From positions 1 through 64,000 of the forward strand of contig JAACPW010000015.1 of assembly GCA_009995225.1 (NCBI GenBank): 64,000 nt of DNA, read 5' to 3'. Source of the DNA: Sphingomonadales bacterium. GTDB taxonomy: Bacteria; Pseudomonadota; Alphaproteobacteria; Sphingomonadales; Sphingomonadaceae. The notes under the pieces are model-generated. The model was not told the origin of the DNA and did not search any database. It saw nothing but the letters and a program-made list of their open reading frames with translations. A program made the position numbers and the translations under genes. Positions 46,810 through 55,208 of the stretch are shown here, in pieces. Every line of letters starts with the position of its first letter. The first letter of the stretch is position 1.

Positions 46810-47133
46810 ATGAGCATTCTTGATGGTATTCTGAAGAACATCGGCGGAGCGCCGGACGATGTGGTGAACCTTGCGGCCAAGATCGGGATCGATCCGGCGA
46901 TGGTCGAACAGGCGATTGCGGCGCTCGGCAAGACACACACCATGGACGGCGACACAGTCACGCTGGCAGCGGAGAAGACCGGGATGAGCCCGGACATTCT
47001 CAATCAGATCGTCACCGCGATTGGCGGCGAAGGATCTTTGGCGAACTTTGCGTCGATGCTGGACCGGGACGGTGACGGCAATCCGGTCAATGACATCATG
47101 GGCATGGCCAAGGGTCTGTTCGGCAAGAGCTAA
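46810..47133 (+). CDS. Hypothetical 107-residue protein
   Basis: A 107-residue soluble protein with a good ribosome site (GGAGGAG). The sequence is mostly helical with the pattern VNLAAKIGIDPAMVEQAI and DILNQIVTAIGG, and a Ca-loop-like DRDGDGNPVNDI near residue 86. This resembles small proteins of the DUF937/YidB group, which are usually about this size, but I cannot confirm the family. It is monocistronic after the pckA terminator. Confidence 0.7.
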   Translation: MSILDGILKNIGGAPDDVVNLAAKIGIDPAMVEQAIAALGKTHTMDGDTVTLAAEKTGMSPDILNQIVTAIGGEGSLANFASMLDRDGDGNPVNDIMGMAKGLFGKS

Positions 47134-47178
47134 GCCGCGCAGGCCGATTGAACAGGCGGCGGGTTCGCACGATTGCGC

Positions 47179-48819
47179 CTACCCGCCGTCGCCTTCATCA
47201 TCCTCATCACTCTCGGTCGCTTCGGGATCGAAACCGTTGGCCACAAACTGCCGGCCTTCTGGCACGTCCGCCAACTGGCTGATCAAATTGCGCGCAGCCT
47301 CTGCGCGTTTGCCGCCATGCGGATCCGCTGCAACCGGTGCGAGCAGATAGCGCGCCAGACCGCTTTCGCCTTCCGCGGCTTTCAACAACGCCACTTCAAT
47401 CGCCAATGTCTGATCGAACGGGGCCAGTACGCTTGCACGTTCGATCGCGTGGCGCGCGCCTTCGGGCGGGCTTTCGCCGCGCCGGGTGAAGCTGCGATAG
47501 TAGTAGATCAGCGGCTGGGTGTGATCGGTTTCGATCGCGTTCAAAGCTTCGAAAGGGCGCATTGCGGCAGCGAAAGCGGCATCTTTGTCCGCTTCAGCGG
47601 CTGCCTTGCGGAACAGGGCATAGCCGTGCTGGACATAGGCGTTCAGCGCCCCCGGATCGGTCGCGATCGCAGCCTCAGCCGCCGCGATGGCGGCATCATC
47701 ATTGCCGGCATCATATTCTGCCTCGGCCAACGCTGCCAGCACAGCACCATCGCGGGGGTGTCGTTCAGCGATTTTGCGCGCTTCGGACACCAGCGTGGCG
47801 GCCTTTTCTTCGTCGACGCCGCGCTTTGAACGCATGATCACGGGCATCATCGCGGCGTGCCCATCACTGATCGCGTTGACCGTGACTTGGCCAATACGAA
47901 TGTCCTGCGCGGCAAACCGCATCCCGGCCATGCTGCGCTGCCGCGCATAATCGTCAAGTTCACGTTCAAGCGCTTCCAAGTCGCCGAAAATCTGCTGTCC
48001 TGCGGAAAGGCTTTCCGTGCCGGATGCGACCGCTTGCCAATACTTCACCAGTTGGCCCGACCGCGCCGGGTTGAACCGCAGATAATGGTAAAGCAGCCAG
48101 CTGCGCCCGTAAAAGGCATCATAGCGTGACCCGCGATTCTTGCGGTAGGCTTCGTAATCAAGCAGCTCGGTCACCGACACGGGCGCGGCTTGGCTGATTT
48201 CCCAGGCGCGTTCATTGTTGGGCAGGCCCAGATCAACCGAGCCATCGGGGTTGAAGCGCGCGGAGGAGAAATATTCAGCCGCACCCTCGCTCAACCAGCG
48301 GGGCATGGCGTGGCGGGCGGAGCCGATCAGGAAGTGGTGGCCGTATTCATGAAGCAATGTACCCATTTCTGCGGGCACGCTGTTCGTCCCGCCGCTCCGT
48401 TTGCGCCGGGTGCCGATGGCGCCTCGTCCGCCATCGACGGCACGGATGCGAACATTGGGTACAAAGGCGACCGAGCCATTGGCCCGCGGGATGTAGAAGC
48501 CGCCGACAAATGATCGCGGGCTGCCATAGATATTGCGCAACTCCTCGACACTGCCGACCAAATACACTGTGAGCCGATTGGAAGGGCTGGGCACCGGCAC
48601 CCGGCGGCCGCTCTCCAACTCCATCGCCACATGATAGCGTTCAAGCTGCCGCGCAAATTCGGCGAGGTCTTCTGCACGCGAGTCGGCGTAAATGACGAAG
48701 CGATCGCTTTCGGCCTTGTGCCACGCTGCCAGTGCCGGATGGGCCATCATCAGCAGCACTGCGGCTGTACCCATCGGGACGTGTGCCCGAACCAACGTAC
48801 GAAACAGATTGCGAACCAT
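47179..48819 (-). CDS. Exported DUF1570-like zinc peptidase with TPR-like C-terminus
   Basis: A 546-residue exported protein. A signal peptide covers about residues 1-32 (ends HPALAA). The N-terminal domain holds LLHEYGHHFL near residue 165, an HExxH zinc motif, with ESEGAAEYFSS-like LSEGAAEYFSS as the downstream glutamate motif; this fits gluzincin-type DUF1570 peptidases. From about residue 330 the sequence has TPR-like helices (AALAEAEYDAGNDDAAIAAA, AIATDPGALNAYVQHGYALF). The last 20 residues are acidic. ATG 48819 is preferred; GTG 48855 is possible. The substrate is unknown. Confidence 0.75.
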   Translation of the reverse strand: MVRNLFRTLVRAHVPMGTAAVLLMMAHPALAAWHKAESDRFVIYADSRAEDLAEFARQLERYHVAMELESGRRVPVPSPSNRLTVYLVGSVEELRNIYGSPRSFVGGFYIPRANGSVAFVPNVRIRAVDGGRGAIGTRRKRSGGTNSVPAEMGTLLHEYGHHFLIGSARHAMPRWLSEGAAEYFSSARFNPDGSVDLGLPNNERAWEISQAAPVSVTELLDYEAYRKNRGSRYDAFYGRSWLLYHYLRFNPARSGQLVKYWQAVASGTESLSAGQQIFGDLEALERELDDYARQRSMAGMRFAAQDIRIGQVTVNAISDGHAAMMPVIMRSKRGVDEEKAATLVSEARKIAERHPRDGAVLAALAEAEYDAGNDDAAIAAAEAAIATDPGALNAYVQHGYALFRKAAAEADKDAAFAAAMRPFEALNAIETDHTQPLIYYYRSFTRRGESPPEGARHAIERASVLAPFDQTLAIEVALLKAAEGESGLARYLLAPVAADPHGGKRAEAARNLISQLADVPEGRQFVANGFDPEATESDEDDEGDGG

Positions 48820-48913
48820 GTCTTGCGTGACCCTCCGCTGCTCTTTTCTCAGCACCCAAGGTTACGGATTTTATCGTGTATGGCCAGCCCTTTGCTGCGT
48901 GAAGGCGCAATTT

Positions 48914-50551
48914 TTAAGGCGATTGCCGGCGTGACTCATCCAGATATTGCCAGATGCGGCTGACCACCACCGACCCTTCGCCCACCGCGCTCGCCACGCG
49001 CTTGACCGAATGGGCCCGCACATCGCCGACTGCGAAGATGCCGGGTGCGGTGGTGGCGTAATCATCGGCCTGTCCAGCCGCAGCGCCCGTCAGCACGAAG
49101 CCCTTCTCATCGGTTTCGGCCAGGCCTGAAAGCCAGCCGGTGTTGGGTGCCGCGCCGATCATGATGAACAGCGCGCGGGTATCGATCCGGCGCTCGCTCT
49201 GATGCGTCTTCAGCGTAATTGCTTCGAGCCAGGTGTCGCCGTGAAGCGCGGTGACTTCGGAATGATAGTGGATGGTGATGCGCGGGTCTGCCTCCAGCCG
49301 TTGCGAAAGGTAGCTCGACATCGACGCCGCCAGACTGCTGCCGCGCACCACCAGGTGCACATGGCCCGCCGCACGGCTCAGGAACATCGCCGCTTGCCCT
49401 GCCGAATTGCCGCCGCCGATCACCACGGCGTCGGTTCTGGCGCAGAAGCGTGCTTCCATCTCGGTGGCCGAATAAAAGACGCCAGCGCCCTCCAGCTCTT
49501 CCAGATGATCGAGCGGCAGGCGGCGATATTGCACGCCTGTCGCGACCAGCACGGCGCGGGCGCACAGTTCATCCGATCCGTTGTTATCCCCGTCCAGGGT
49601 CACGCAATAGGCCCCGTCCTCGCGCCGCGAAACGCTTTCGACCCGGCGGGGCATGACGAAGCGGGTGCCGAACTTCATCGCCTGCACCTGCCCCCGCCAG
49701 GTCAGGTCGGTGCCGCTGATGCCGGTGGGAAAGCCCATGTAATTTTCGATCCGGCTGGATGTGCCCGCTTGCCCGCCGACGGCGGTATCTTCCACCACCA
49801 ACGCCTGAATTCCTTCTGATCCGGCATAGACCGCCGCCGCGACGCCCGCAGGCCCACCGCCGACGATCAGCAGATCATAGGTGCGCTGCGAACAGATATC
49901 GAGATCGAGGCCCAGATATTGCGCCACCTTGCGCGGGGTGGGATCGTCCAACTTCGTGTCCCTACCGAGGATAACCGCCGGTTCGTGCCCGATCAGGCTG
50001 CACACCTGCACGGTTTCGGCATCGCGGCCGTCCATGTCATAGCTCTGGAACGGGATGCGATTGCGCGACAGGAAGCGTTCGACCGCCTGCACCGCCGCAT
50101 TACGGTCCGCGCCGATGACCTTCACCGCGCTGTTTTTCAGCTCGTATTGCTTGCGGCGGCGGGCTGCGAAAACGGTGATGATGTGATCGCTGAGTTCGGG
50201 CACGCGGCTCATCAGGTCGAGCATGGCGGTGCGCGGCGCCTCGATCACACGGGTATCGACCGCGGCGCGCATCCTGAGGTAATTGGTGGCCCCGTTCAGA
50301 AACCCGATCTCGCCCATGAATTGTGTGGGGCCAAGGCTGGCGGGCAGCAGGCGTTCATCGGTATAAGGATCGACCACCTCGACCTCGCCTTCGACCACGT
50401 AGACGAAGCGGTCCAGCGGCTCGCCCATGTCCATGACGATGGAGCCGGCAGGGTAGAACTTCTCCCCGCCGATGGCGCAGATGGCATCGACGTGGTCCTG
50501 CGCCAGCGGCACCCGGCGCATGGTTTCGAGGTCTTGTCCCAAAGTCTCCAT
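48914..50551 (-). CDS. cNMP-binding sensor fused to thioredoxin-reductase-like FAD enzyme
   Basis: A 545-residue fusion. Residues about 15-130 form a cyclic-nucleotide-binding domain (GSIVMDMGEPLDRFVYVVEG and LGPTQFMGEIGFL). Residues about 140-210 look like a glutaredoxin-like or thiol-fold domain without a CxxC. From about 222 is a flavoprotein of thioredoxin-reductase type: LLIVGGGPAGVAAAVYA, VGGQAGTSSRIENYMGF, the NADPH segment VVIGGGNSAGQAAMFL and the late FAVGDVRAHSVKRVASAVGEG. The redox CxxC of thioredoxin reductase is missing in the NADPH region. It likely reduces ferredoxin or another partner. An AGGAGGG site precedes the ATG. Confidence 0.85.
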   Translation of the reverse strand: METLGQDLETMRRVPLAQDHVDAICAIGGEKFYPAGSIVMDMGEPLDRFVYVVEGEVEVVDPYTDERLLPASLGPTQFMGEIGFLNGATNYLRMRAAVDTRVIEAPRTAMLDLMSRVPELSDHIITVFAARRRKQYELKNSAVKVIGADRNAAVQAVERFLSRNRIPFQSYDMDGRDAETVQVCSLIGHEPAVILGRDTKLDDPTPRKVAQYLGLDLDICSQRTYDLLIVGGGPAGVAAAVYAGSEGIQALVVEDTAVGGQAGTSSRIENYMGFPTGISGTDLTWRGQVQAMKFGTRFVMPRRVESVSRREDGAYCVTLDGDNNGSDELCARAVLVATGVQYRRLPLDHLEELEGAGVFYSATEMEARFCARTDAVVIGGGNSAGQAAMFLSRAAGHVHLVVRGSSLAASMSSYLSQRLEADPRITIHYHSEVTALHGDTWLEAITLKTHQSERRIDTRALFIMIGAAPNTGWLSGLAETDEKGFVLTGAAAGQADDYATTAPGIFAVGDVRAHSVKRVASAVGEGSVVVSRIWQYLDESRRQSP

Positions 50552-50647
50552 GCGGCCCTCCTGCGTTGCAAAGATGGCAACATGGGGTCAGACGCAGGCC
50601 TTTGCAATTCGCCCGTCCCTGCCGTGTGGCAGGGACGGTTTGGCGGT

Positions 50648-52507
50648 TCAGCCCTTGGCGCTGGCGATGTAGCGGCTGACGGTGTTGGCCATGACCGAAA
50701 GCGGCGCATTGCCGCCAAGGACCAGCGCGGTGTTGAAGGCGCGGAAATCGTACTGGTCGCCCAATTCGTTTTGTGCCCGCTCACGTTGGCGCAGGATCTG
50801 GCTGTGGCCGATCTTGTAGCCGCAGGCCTGACCCGGCCAGCTGCAATAGCGGTCAACCTCGGAGGCGACTTCCTCGACCTTGGAACCGTTGCGTTCGACG
50901 AAGAACTGGCGGCCCTGTTCGCGGGTCCACTGCTTGGAATGGAGTCCGGTATCGACCACCAACCGGCAGGCGCGGAAGGCGAGGCTTTGCAGGAAGCCCA
51001 GCCGCCCGACTTCAAAGCCCTCGTAGGCACCAAGCTCGTCGGCGATCTGTTCGGCATAGAGCGCCCAGCCTTCGGAAAAGGCGTTGAAGGCGAGGATCGA
51101 GCGGATCAGCGGCAGGCGGTTGCTGAACTCGCCTTCCCACACGTGGCCCGGAATGCTCTCGTGGAACGTGAGATCGGCCAGATCATACCTGCGGTGCAGA
51201 TCGGTGGTGCGCAAGTTGATCCAGAAACGCCCCGGAATGCTGCCGTCCTTGCTGCCTGCCCCGCCGTAAGCGCCCGGCGCGCCGGGTTCTTCGGACAGGG
51301 GCAGGCGCACCACTTCCAGCCGCGGATTGACCACCTGCGTGAAGGCGCGCGGCATCTGCGCCTTGATCCACGCAAGGCGTTCATCGATGAAGGCGAAGAT
51401 TTCCTTGCGGCCCGGATCGCCTTGCGCAAACTGATATCGCGGGTCTTCGGCCAGACCCCGCATCCGTTCGCCCACGCTGCCCTTGGAGTAGCCGATCTTG
51501 CGCAGGATCGGGTTCATCTGGGCGTGGAGTTCGTCCAGTTCGGCAAGGCCCTGACGGTGGATTTCGTCGGGCGTCAGATTGGTGGTGGTCGATGCCCCCA
51601 GCGCCCAGGCGTAATATTCCTCACCCATCGGCTGCGCCGCAATGCCGGCCGCATCCTTCGCTTGGGCGCGCTGGGTCTTGAGTTCAGCCAGCTGGCGTTC
51701 GAGCGCCGGAACGATCCCGCGCGCGGCAATCTGGGCCGCTTGGGGCGCGGCAGATTTGGCACCGGCAAGGTCGGAGGTTTCGAGCGGCCCGGCATAGCTT
51801 GCCTTGGCCTCGGCAAGGCTCGCCTGCATCTGGGCGATCGCCTTGTCGAGAAGGAAAGCAGGCGGCACCACGCCCATGCCGCGCGCTGCCTCGATCCGCT
51901 CGCGTTCCCCGTCGAGGATCGCGGGGACTTCCATCAGCCGATCGAGATAGGGGCCGACATCGTCGGCGGTGGCCAAGGGCTGCGTCGAACTGAAGAAGCG
52001 CGGCATATCGATGTAAGCGCCGACATTCTGGATCACGACGTAAGGCGCATTGCGCCAGCTGCCGACCGCGACATCCCCATAGGGCAGGGCCATGCCTTCG
52101 ACCGCGCGGGAAAAGGCCGTTTCGATCACTTCGAAACCGATCTGCTGATCACTGGTCAGGCCGTCCTGGGGATAGGCGCGCACTTCGGCGACCATATCCT
52201 TGAGGCTGGCGGCATAGGCTGCGCGTCCGGCCTCTCCGGGTGTGCCGAAGGTGGACCGCCACGCAGCGTATTTGCCGGTGTCCACGCCAAGCCCGGTGGC
52301 GCGGCCCGGTTCGTGGGCGAGCATCCGGTAGGCGATCTGTTCAAGCTTGGTATCTGCGGCGTTGGCCGCCGCGCTGCCGGACGGCAAGCCGGGCGCGATG
52401 GATTCGGGCCGGGATGCTGCGCAGGCGGGCAGAAGGGCAATGGCAGAAACGCCGCCAAGCCCGGCGAGGGCCTGACGGCGGGTGAAATCAGTGTTAGTCT
52501 CTCTCAT
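50648..52507 (-). CDS. DUF885 lipoprotein (putative peptidase)
   Basis: A 619-residue exported protein. FTRRQALAGLGG at the start is a twin-arginine signal, and LLPACAA is a lipobox, so it is likely a Tat-exported lipoprotein. The DUF885 domain fills the rest; HESIPGHVWEG near residue 445 supplies the HExxxH-type zinc motif, with SEGWALYAEQ following. Relatives are M32-like carboxypeptidases or of unknown specificity. ATG 52507 follows GGGGG; an ATG nine codons upstream has no site. It is followed by the fusion flavoprotein gene on the same strand, after a gap. Confidence 0.86.
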   Translation of the reverse strand: MRETNTDFTRRQALAGLGGVSAIALLPACAASRPESIAPGLPSGSAAANAADTKLEQIAYRMLAHEPGRATGLGVDTGKYAAWRSTFGTPGEAGRAAYAASLKDMVAEVRAYPQDGLTSDQQIGFEVIETAFSRAVEGMALPYGDVAVGSWRNAPYVVIQNVGAYIDMPRFFSSTQPLATADDVGPYLDRLMEVPAILDGERERIEAARGMGVVPPAFLLDKAIAQMQASLAEAKASYAGPLETSDLAGAKSAAPQAAQIAARGIVPALERQLAELKTQRAQAKDAAGIAAQPMGEEYYAWALGASTTTNLTPDEIHRQGLAELDELHAQMNPILRKIGYSKGSVGERMRGLAEDPRYQFAQGDPGRKEIFAFIDERLAWIKAQMPRAFTQVVNPRLEVVRLPLSEEPGAPGAYGGAGSKDGSIPGRFWINLRTTDLHRRYDLADLTFHESIPGHVWEGEFSNRLPLIRSILAFNAFSEGWALYAEQIADELGAYEGFEVGRLGFLQSLAFRACRLVVDTGLHSKQWTREQGRQFFVERNGSKVEEVASEVDRYCSWPGQACGYKIGHSQILRQRERAQNELGDQYDFRAFNTALVLGGNAPLSVMANTVSRYIASAKG

Positions 52508-52553
52508 ACCCCCGGTGTGGCGGGGTGCCATCAACGTGTCAATTGCACGAGGC

Positions 52554-52937
52554 TCAATCCTTGAGCATCCCGCCGACCTTGCCGCCTTCCAGCGCCAGCA
52601 GGTTCATCACGGCATGATGCAACGCGATATTCTGTTCGGCGGTGCCTTCGTAATCGGTCATGCCGAGTTCGCCTGCCAATTCCTTGCGGTTGGCATAGCT
52701 GGGATCGATGCCGACCAGTTTCATCAGATCGACGATGGATGTTTGCCAATTGTATTTGTCAGCTTCGGACATGGCGGCGATGCGCTGCGCCATCTCGGCT
52801 TCGCTGATAGCCGTATCGGCGGGGGCTGCGGACTGCGCAGCCGGGCGCTGAGCGGGCGAAGGCGCGGCAACGGCCGGTTTTGCGTCGACCTCGTCCTTGC
52901 CGAAAACCGCATTCTTGATCGAAGCGAAAATACCCAT
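52554..52937 (-). CDS. DUF3597-family protein
   Basis: A 127-residue protein. A short N-terminal MGIFASIKNAVFG segment and a Pro/Ala-rich linker precede a helical domain with YNWQTSIVDLMKLVGIDPSY, NRKELAGELG and NIALHHAVMNLLALEGG, the DUF3597 pattern. The domain has no known function but is sometimes fused to LysM. ATG 52937 has GGAGG at ideal spacing; the preceding ATG is too close. Gene order suggests co-transcription with the DUF885 gene. Confidence 0.85.
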   Translation of the reverse strand: MGIFASIKNAVFGKDEVDAKPAVAAPSPAQRPAAQSAAPADTAISEAEMAQRIAAMSEADKYNWQTSIVDLMKLVGIDPSYANRKELAGELGMTDYEGTAEQNIALHHAVMNLLALEGGKVGGMLKD

Positions 52938-53020
52938 CATAGCCTCCCTGTTACATTACAGCTCACAACCGAATATGGACGCGCAATGTTCCGCTTGCGG
53001 GACGAGCAGAGGGCATTCGT

Positions 53021-53233
53021 TTGACCGATATCGTGCTTTCGATCGTGATGATGGCCGCGCTGGCACTGGCGGCAGGGGCGATTGTCTTGTGGCGCCGCAC
53101 CGGGCTGGTAAAACAGCCCGCCCTGATGGTGTTGCTCGCCGTGATCGCGGTTGTGAACGTGCTGATCTGGACCGTCCCGAACAGCACAGGTGAGGCCCCG
53201 ATCGAGCAGTTGAAGGCCGCCGGAGAAGGGTAA
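53021..53233 (+). CDS. Small membrane protein, unknown function
   Basis: A 70-residue protein with two hydrophobic helices (about 4-24 and 32-52). It starts with TTG; I see no better start. It lies on the opposite strand from both neighbours. Similar tiny membrane proteins occur near DUF3597 genes in sphingomonads, but no function is known. Coding status is moderate. Confidence 0.55.
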   Translation: MTDIVLSIVMMAALALAAGAIVLWRRTGLVKQPALMVLLAVIAVVNVLIWTVPNSTGEAPIEQLKAAGEG

Positions 53234-53263
53234 AAACCCCCCTCCGGCAGGGCCATGCGATCC

Positions 53264-53920
53264 TTATTTGATCGGGCAATCGGGCGAGAGCCGGAAATCC
53301 AGATAATTGTCCACCGACCGCATCAATTCTTCCATCTCGTTTTCGAAGAAGTGATTGGCGCGGGGGATTTCTTCGTGGTGGATCGTGATGTGCTTCTGGG
53401 TGCGCAGCTTGTCTACCAGCTTTTGCACCGCATTGGGCTGAACCACCGTATCAGCCGCGCCCTGCACGAAGATGCCGCTGGCAGGGCAGGGGGCCAGGAA
53501 GCTAAAATCATACATGTTGGCCGGCGGCGCGACCGAGATGAAGCCGCGCACTTCGGGGCGGCGCATCAGCAATTGCATACCGATCAGCGCGCCAAAGCTG
53601 TAGCCTGCGATCCAGGTGCTCTGCGCTTCGGGGTGAATGGATTGCACCCAGTCGAGCGCCGAAGCCGCGTCGGACAGCTCGCCGATGCCGGAATCAAACG
53701 ACCCCTGCGACCGGCCCACGCCGCGGAAATTGAAACGCAGGGTGGCAAAGCCTCGGTCGGCAAAGGTCTTGTAGAGCCGCTGCACGATCCGGTCGTTCAT
53801 GGTGCCGCCGCCTTCAGGGTGCGGGTGCAAAATCATCGCCACCGGTGCACGCGGACGCGGCGGGGGCGAGAAACGACCTTCAAGACGGCCTTCAGGGCCG
53901 GGAAAGATGACTGAGGGCAT
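53264..53920 (-). CDS. Alpha/beta hydrolase
   Basis: A 218-residue soluble hydrolase. HPHPEGGGTMNDRI is the oxyanion region, GYSFGALIGMQLL the nucleophile elbow with Ser, and the histidine lies in IPRANHFFENEM. LRFNFRGVGRSQGSF is typical of the YciA/YheT-like dienelactone-hydrolase group. The start at 53920 is the best ATG, though the ribosome site is weak; a longer frame upstream overlaps the cysteine desulfurase gene. The substrate is unknown. Confidence 0.82.
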   Translation of the reverse strand: MPSVIFPGPEGRLEGRFSPPPRPRAPVAMILHPHPEGGGTMNDRIVQRLYKTFADRGFATLRFNFRGVGRSQGSFDSGIGELSDAASALDWVQSIHPEAQSTWIAGYSFGALIGMQLLMRRPEVRGFISVAPPANMYDFSFLAPCPASGIFVQGAADTVVQPNAVQKLVDKLRTQKHITIHHEEIPRANHFFENEMEELMRSVDNYLDFRLSPDCPIK

Positions 53921-54028
53921 CGGGCAAACCTTGCGAATGAGGAGCCGCACCACGCCGGGTGGCGCGTGCGAAAGCGGCCTGTATATAAGGTGCAACGCAA
54001 TTTTCGCAATTACTTGTGAGACTATCCC

Positions 54029-55093
54029 ATTCCAGACCGCATCTACCTCGACCACGCAGCCACCTCGCCCCTGCGTCCTGAAGCCCACGCGGCGATGGCG
54101 GAGGGTTTTGGGCTGTGGGCCAACCCCTCCAGCCCCCACGCGGAGGGGCGTAAGGCAAAGGCCGCGCTGGAGGATGCGCGCGAGCGGATCAAGGCGGCAT
54201 TGGGGTGGAGCGGGGAGCTGATCTTTACGAGCGGGGCAAGCGAGGCGCTGTGGATTGCGCTGAACCGGTCGAAAGCCACGCGCAGGATTGTCAGCGCGGT
54301 CGAGCATGACGCGGTGTTCCGGGCTGCGCCGGATGCCGAGGTGGTGGCGATTGACCCCGATGCTGACCTTGAAGGGGATCTGGATTTCACAAGACTTCGA
54401 GAGCTTCTCTCGGCATCCGGGCGGTCGCTATTGGCGGTGCAGCATGTCAACTCTGAAACGGGTTTTGACCATTATTGGAGCAAACGGCCCGGACACAGAG
54501 CCCTCACGGACGAGACTGGTGCGCTCTTGCTGGCAGACTGTTCGCAAAGTGCTGGCAAATATCCTCTGCCAGATGCGGACATGATTGTCGTTTCTGCGCA
54601 CAAGTTCGGCGGACCGATTGGCATTGGTGCACTTCTGGTTCGTGACTTCAATCTGCTCGAACCCGCCGGTGGCCATGAGCGCGGTTATCGTCAAGGCACC
54701 GAAAATTTGCCGGGAGCGATGTCGATGGCGACGGCGATAGCGTTGGGCGGAGTCGAACGCTGGCCGACATCCTTTGAACAGCGCGACGAGTTTCGCAGGC
54801 GTTTGGAGGTGAACGGGACGATTATCAGCCCTGGCGGCTGGTCGGATTGGATTATCGCCGTCGCTCACCCCACCATCAGCGCCCAAGCTCTCCTCATCCG
54901 CCTCGACGCCATGGGCTTTGCCGTCTCGGCGGGGAGCGCCTGTTCTTCCGGCACGCTCAAGAAAAGCCGGGTGCTCGATGCGTTTGGCGTTCCCGATGAC
55001 GTCGCCGCGCGCACGATCCGGGTGAGTTTGGGGTGGAACACCACGGCGGAAGAACTGGACCGCTTCGCGGCGGCTTGGGCATCGCTTGTCTGA
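54029..55093 (+). CDS. Cysteine desulfurase-like protein (class V aminotransferase), non-canonical start
   Basis: A NifS/IscS-like PLP enzyme of about 354 residues. The conserved N-terminus RIYLDHAATSPL lies upstream of the first ATG (54095), and the frame closes at a stop at 54017-54019. Between them no ATG, GTG or TTG is in frame; ATT at 54029 is the most likely start, with GTGAG eight bases before it. PLP lysine is in VVSAHKFGGP, and the active-site cysteine in SAGSACSSGTLKKSRVL. Full-length IscS proteins have about 400 residues; this is the shorter alphaproteobacterial form. A second desulfurase and a ferredoxin follow. Confidence 0.82.
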   Translation: MPDRIYLDHAATSPLRPEAHAAMAEGFGLWANPSSPHAEGRKAKAALEDARERIKAALGWSGELIFTSGASEALWIALNRSKATRRIVSAVEHDAVFRAAPDAEVVAIDPDADLEGDLDFTRLRELLSASGRSLLAVQHVNSETGFDHYWSKRPGHRALTDETGALLLADCSQSAGKYPLPDADMIVVSAHKFGGPIGIGALLVRDFNLLEPAGGHERGYRQGTENLPGAMSMATAIALGGVERWPTSFEQRDEFRRRLEVNGTIISPGGWSDWIIAVAHPTISAQALLIRLDAMGFAVSAGSACSSGTLKKSRVLDAFGVPDDVAARTIRVSLGWNTTAEELDRFAAAWASLV

Positions 55094-55100
55094 CCCAAAT

Positions 55101-55190
55101 TCGTTCGTCCTGAGCTTGTCGAAGGGCTGTCTCCCTTGGTGGCTCTAGGGAAAGGAGGAAAGCCGTGCTTCGACAAGCTCAACACGAACG
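55101..55190. repeat. Palindromic dispersed repeat between the desulfurase genes
   Basis: TTCGTTCGTCCTGAGCTTGT begins one arm and its complement, ending AACACGAACG, ends the other, with CTTCGACAAGCTC at 55169-55181 as the matching part. The arms match nearly perfectly over about 22 bases. It is a third repeat family, distinct from those around serA. Confidence 0.65.
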
Positions 55191-55208
55191 GGTAAAGGGC
55201 GGAGCACA

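Noticed and set aside
49919-52564. 881-codon plus-strand frame opposite the flavoprotein fusion and DUF885 genes
   Set aside because: Both genes on the minus strand have clear motifs and ribosome sites. The frame starts inside one of them and has Arg/Gln/His-rich shadow composition.
54016-54060. GTG at 54016 as the start of the first cysteine desulfurase
   Set aside because: It is in a different frame from the conserved N-terminus. A simple one-base correction was not evident, so ATT at 54029 is kept as the working start.
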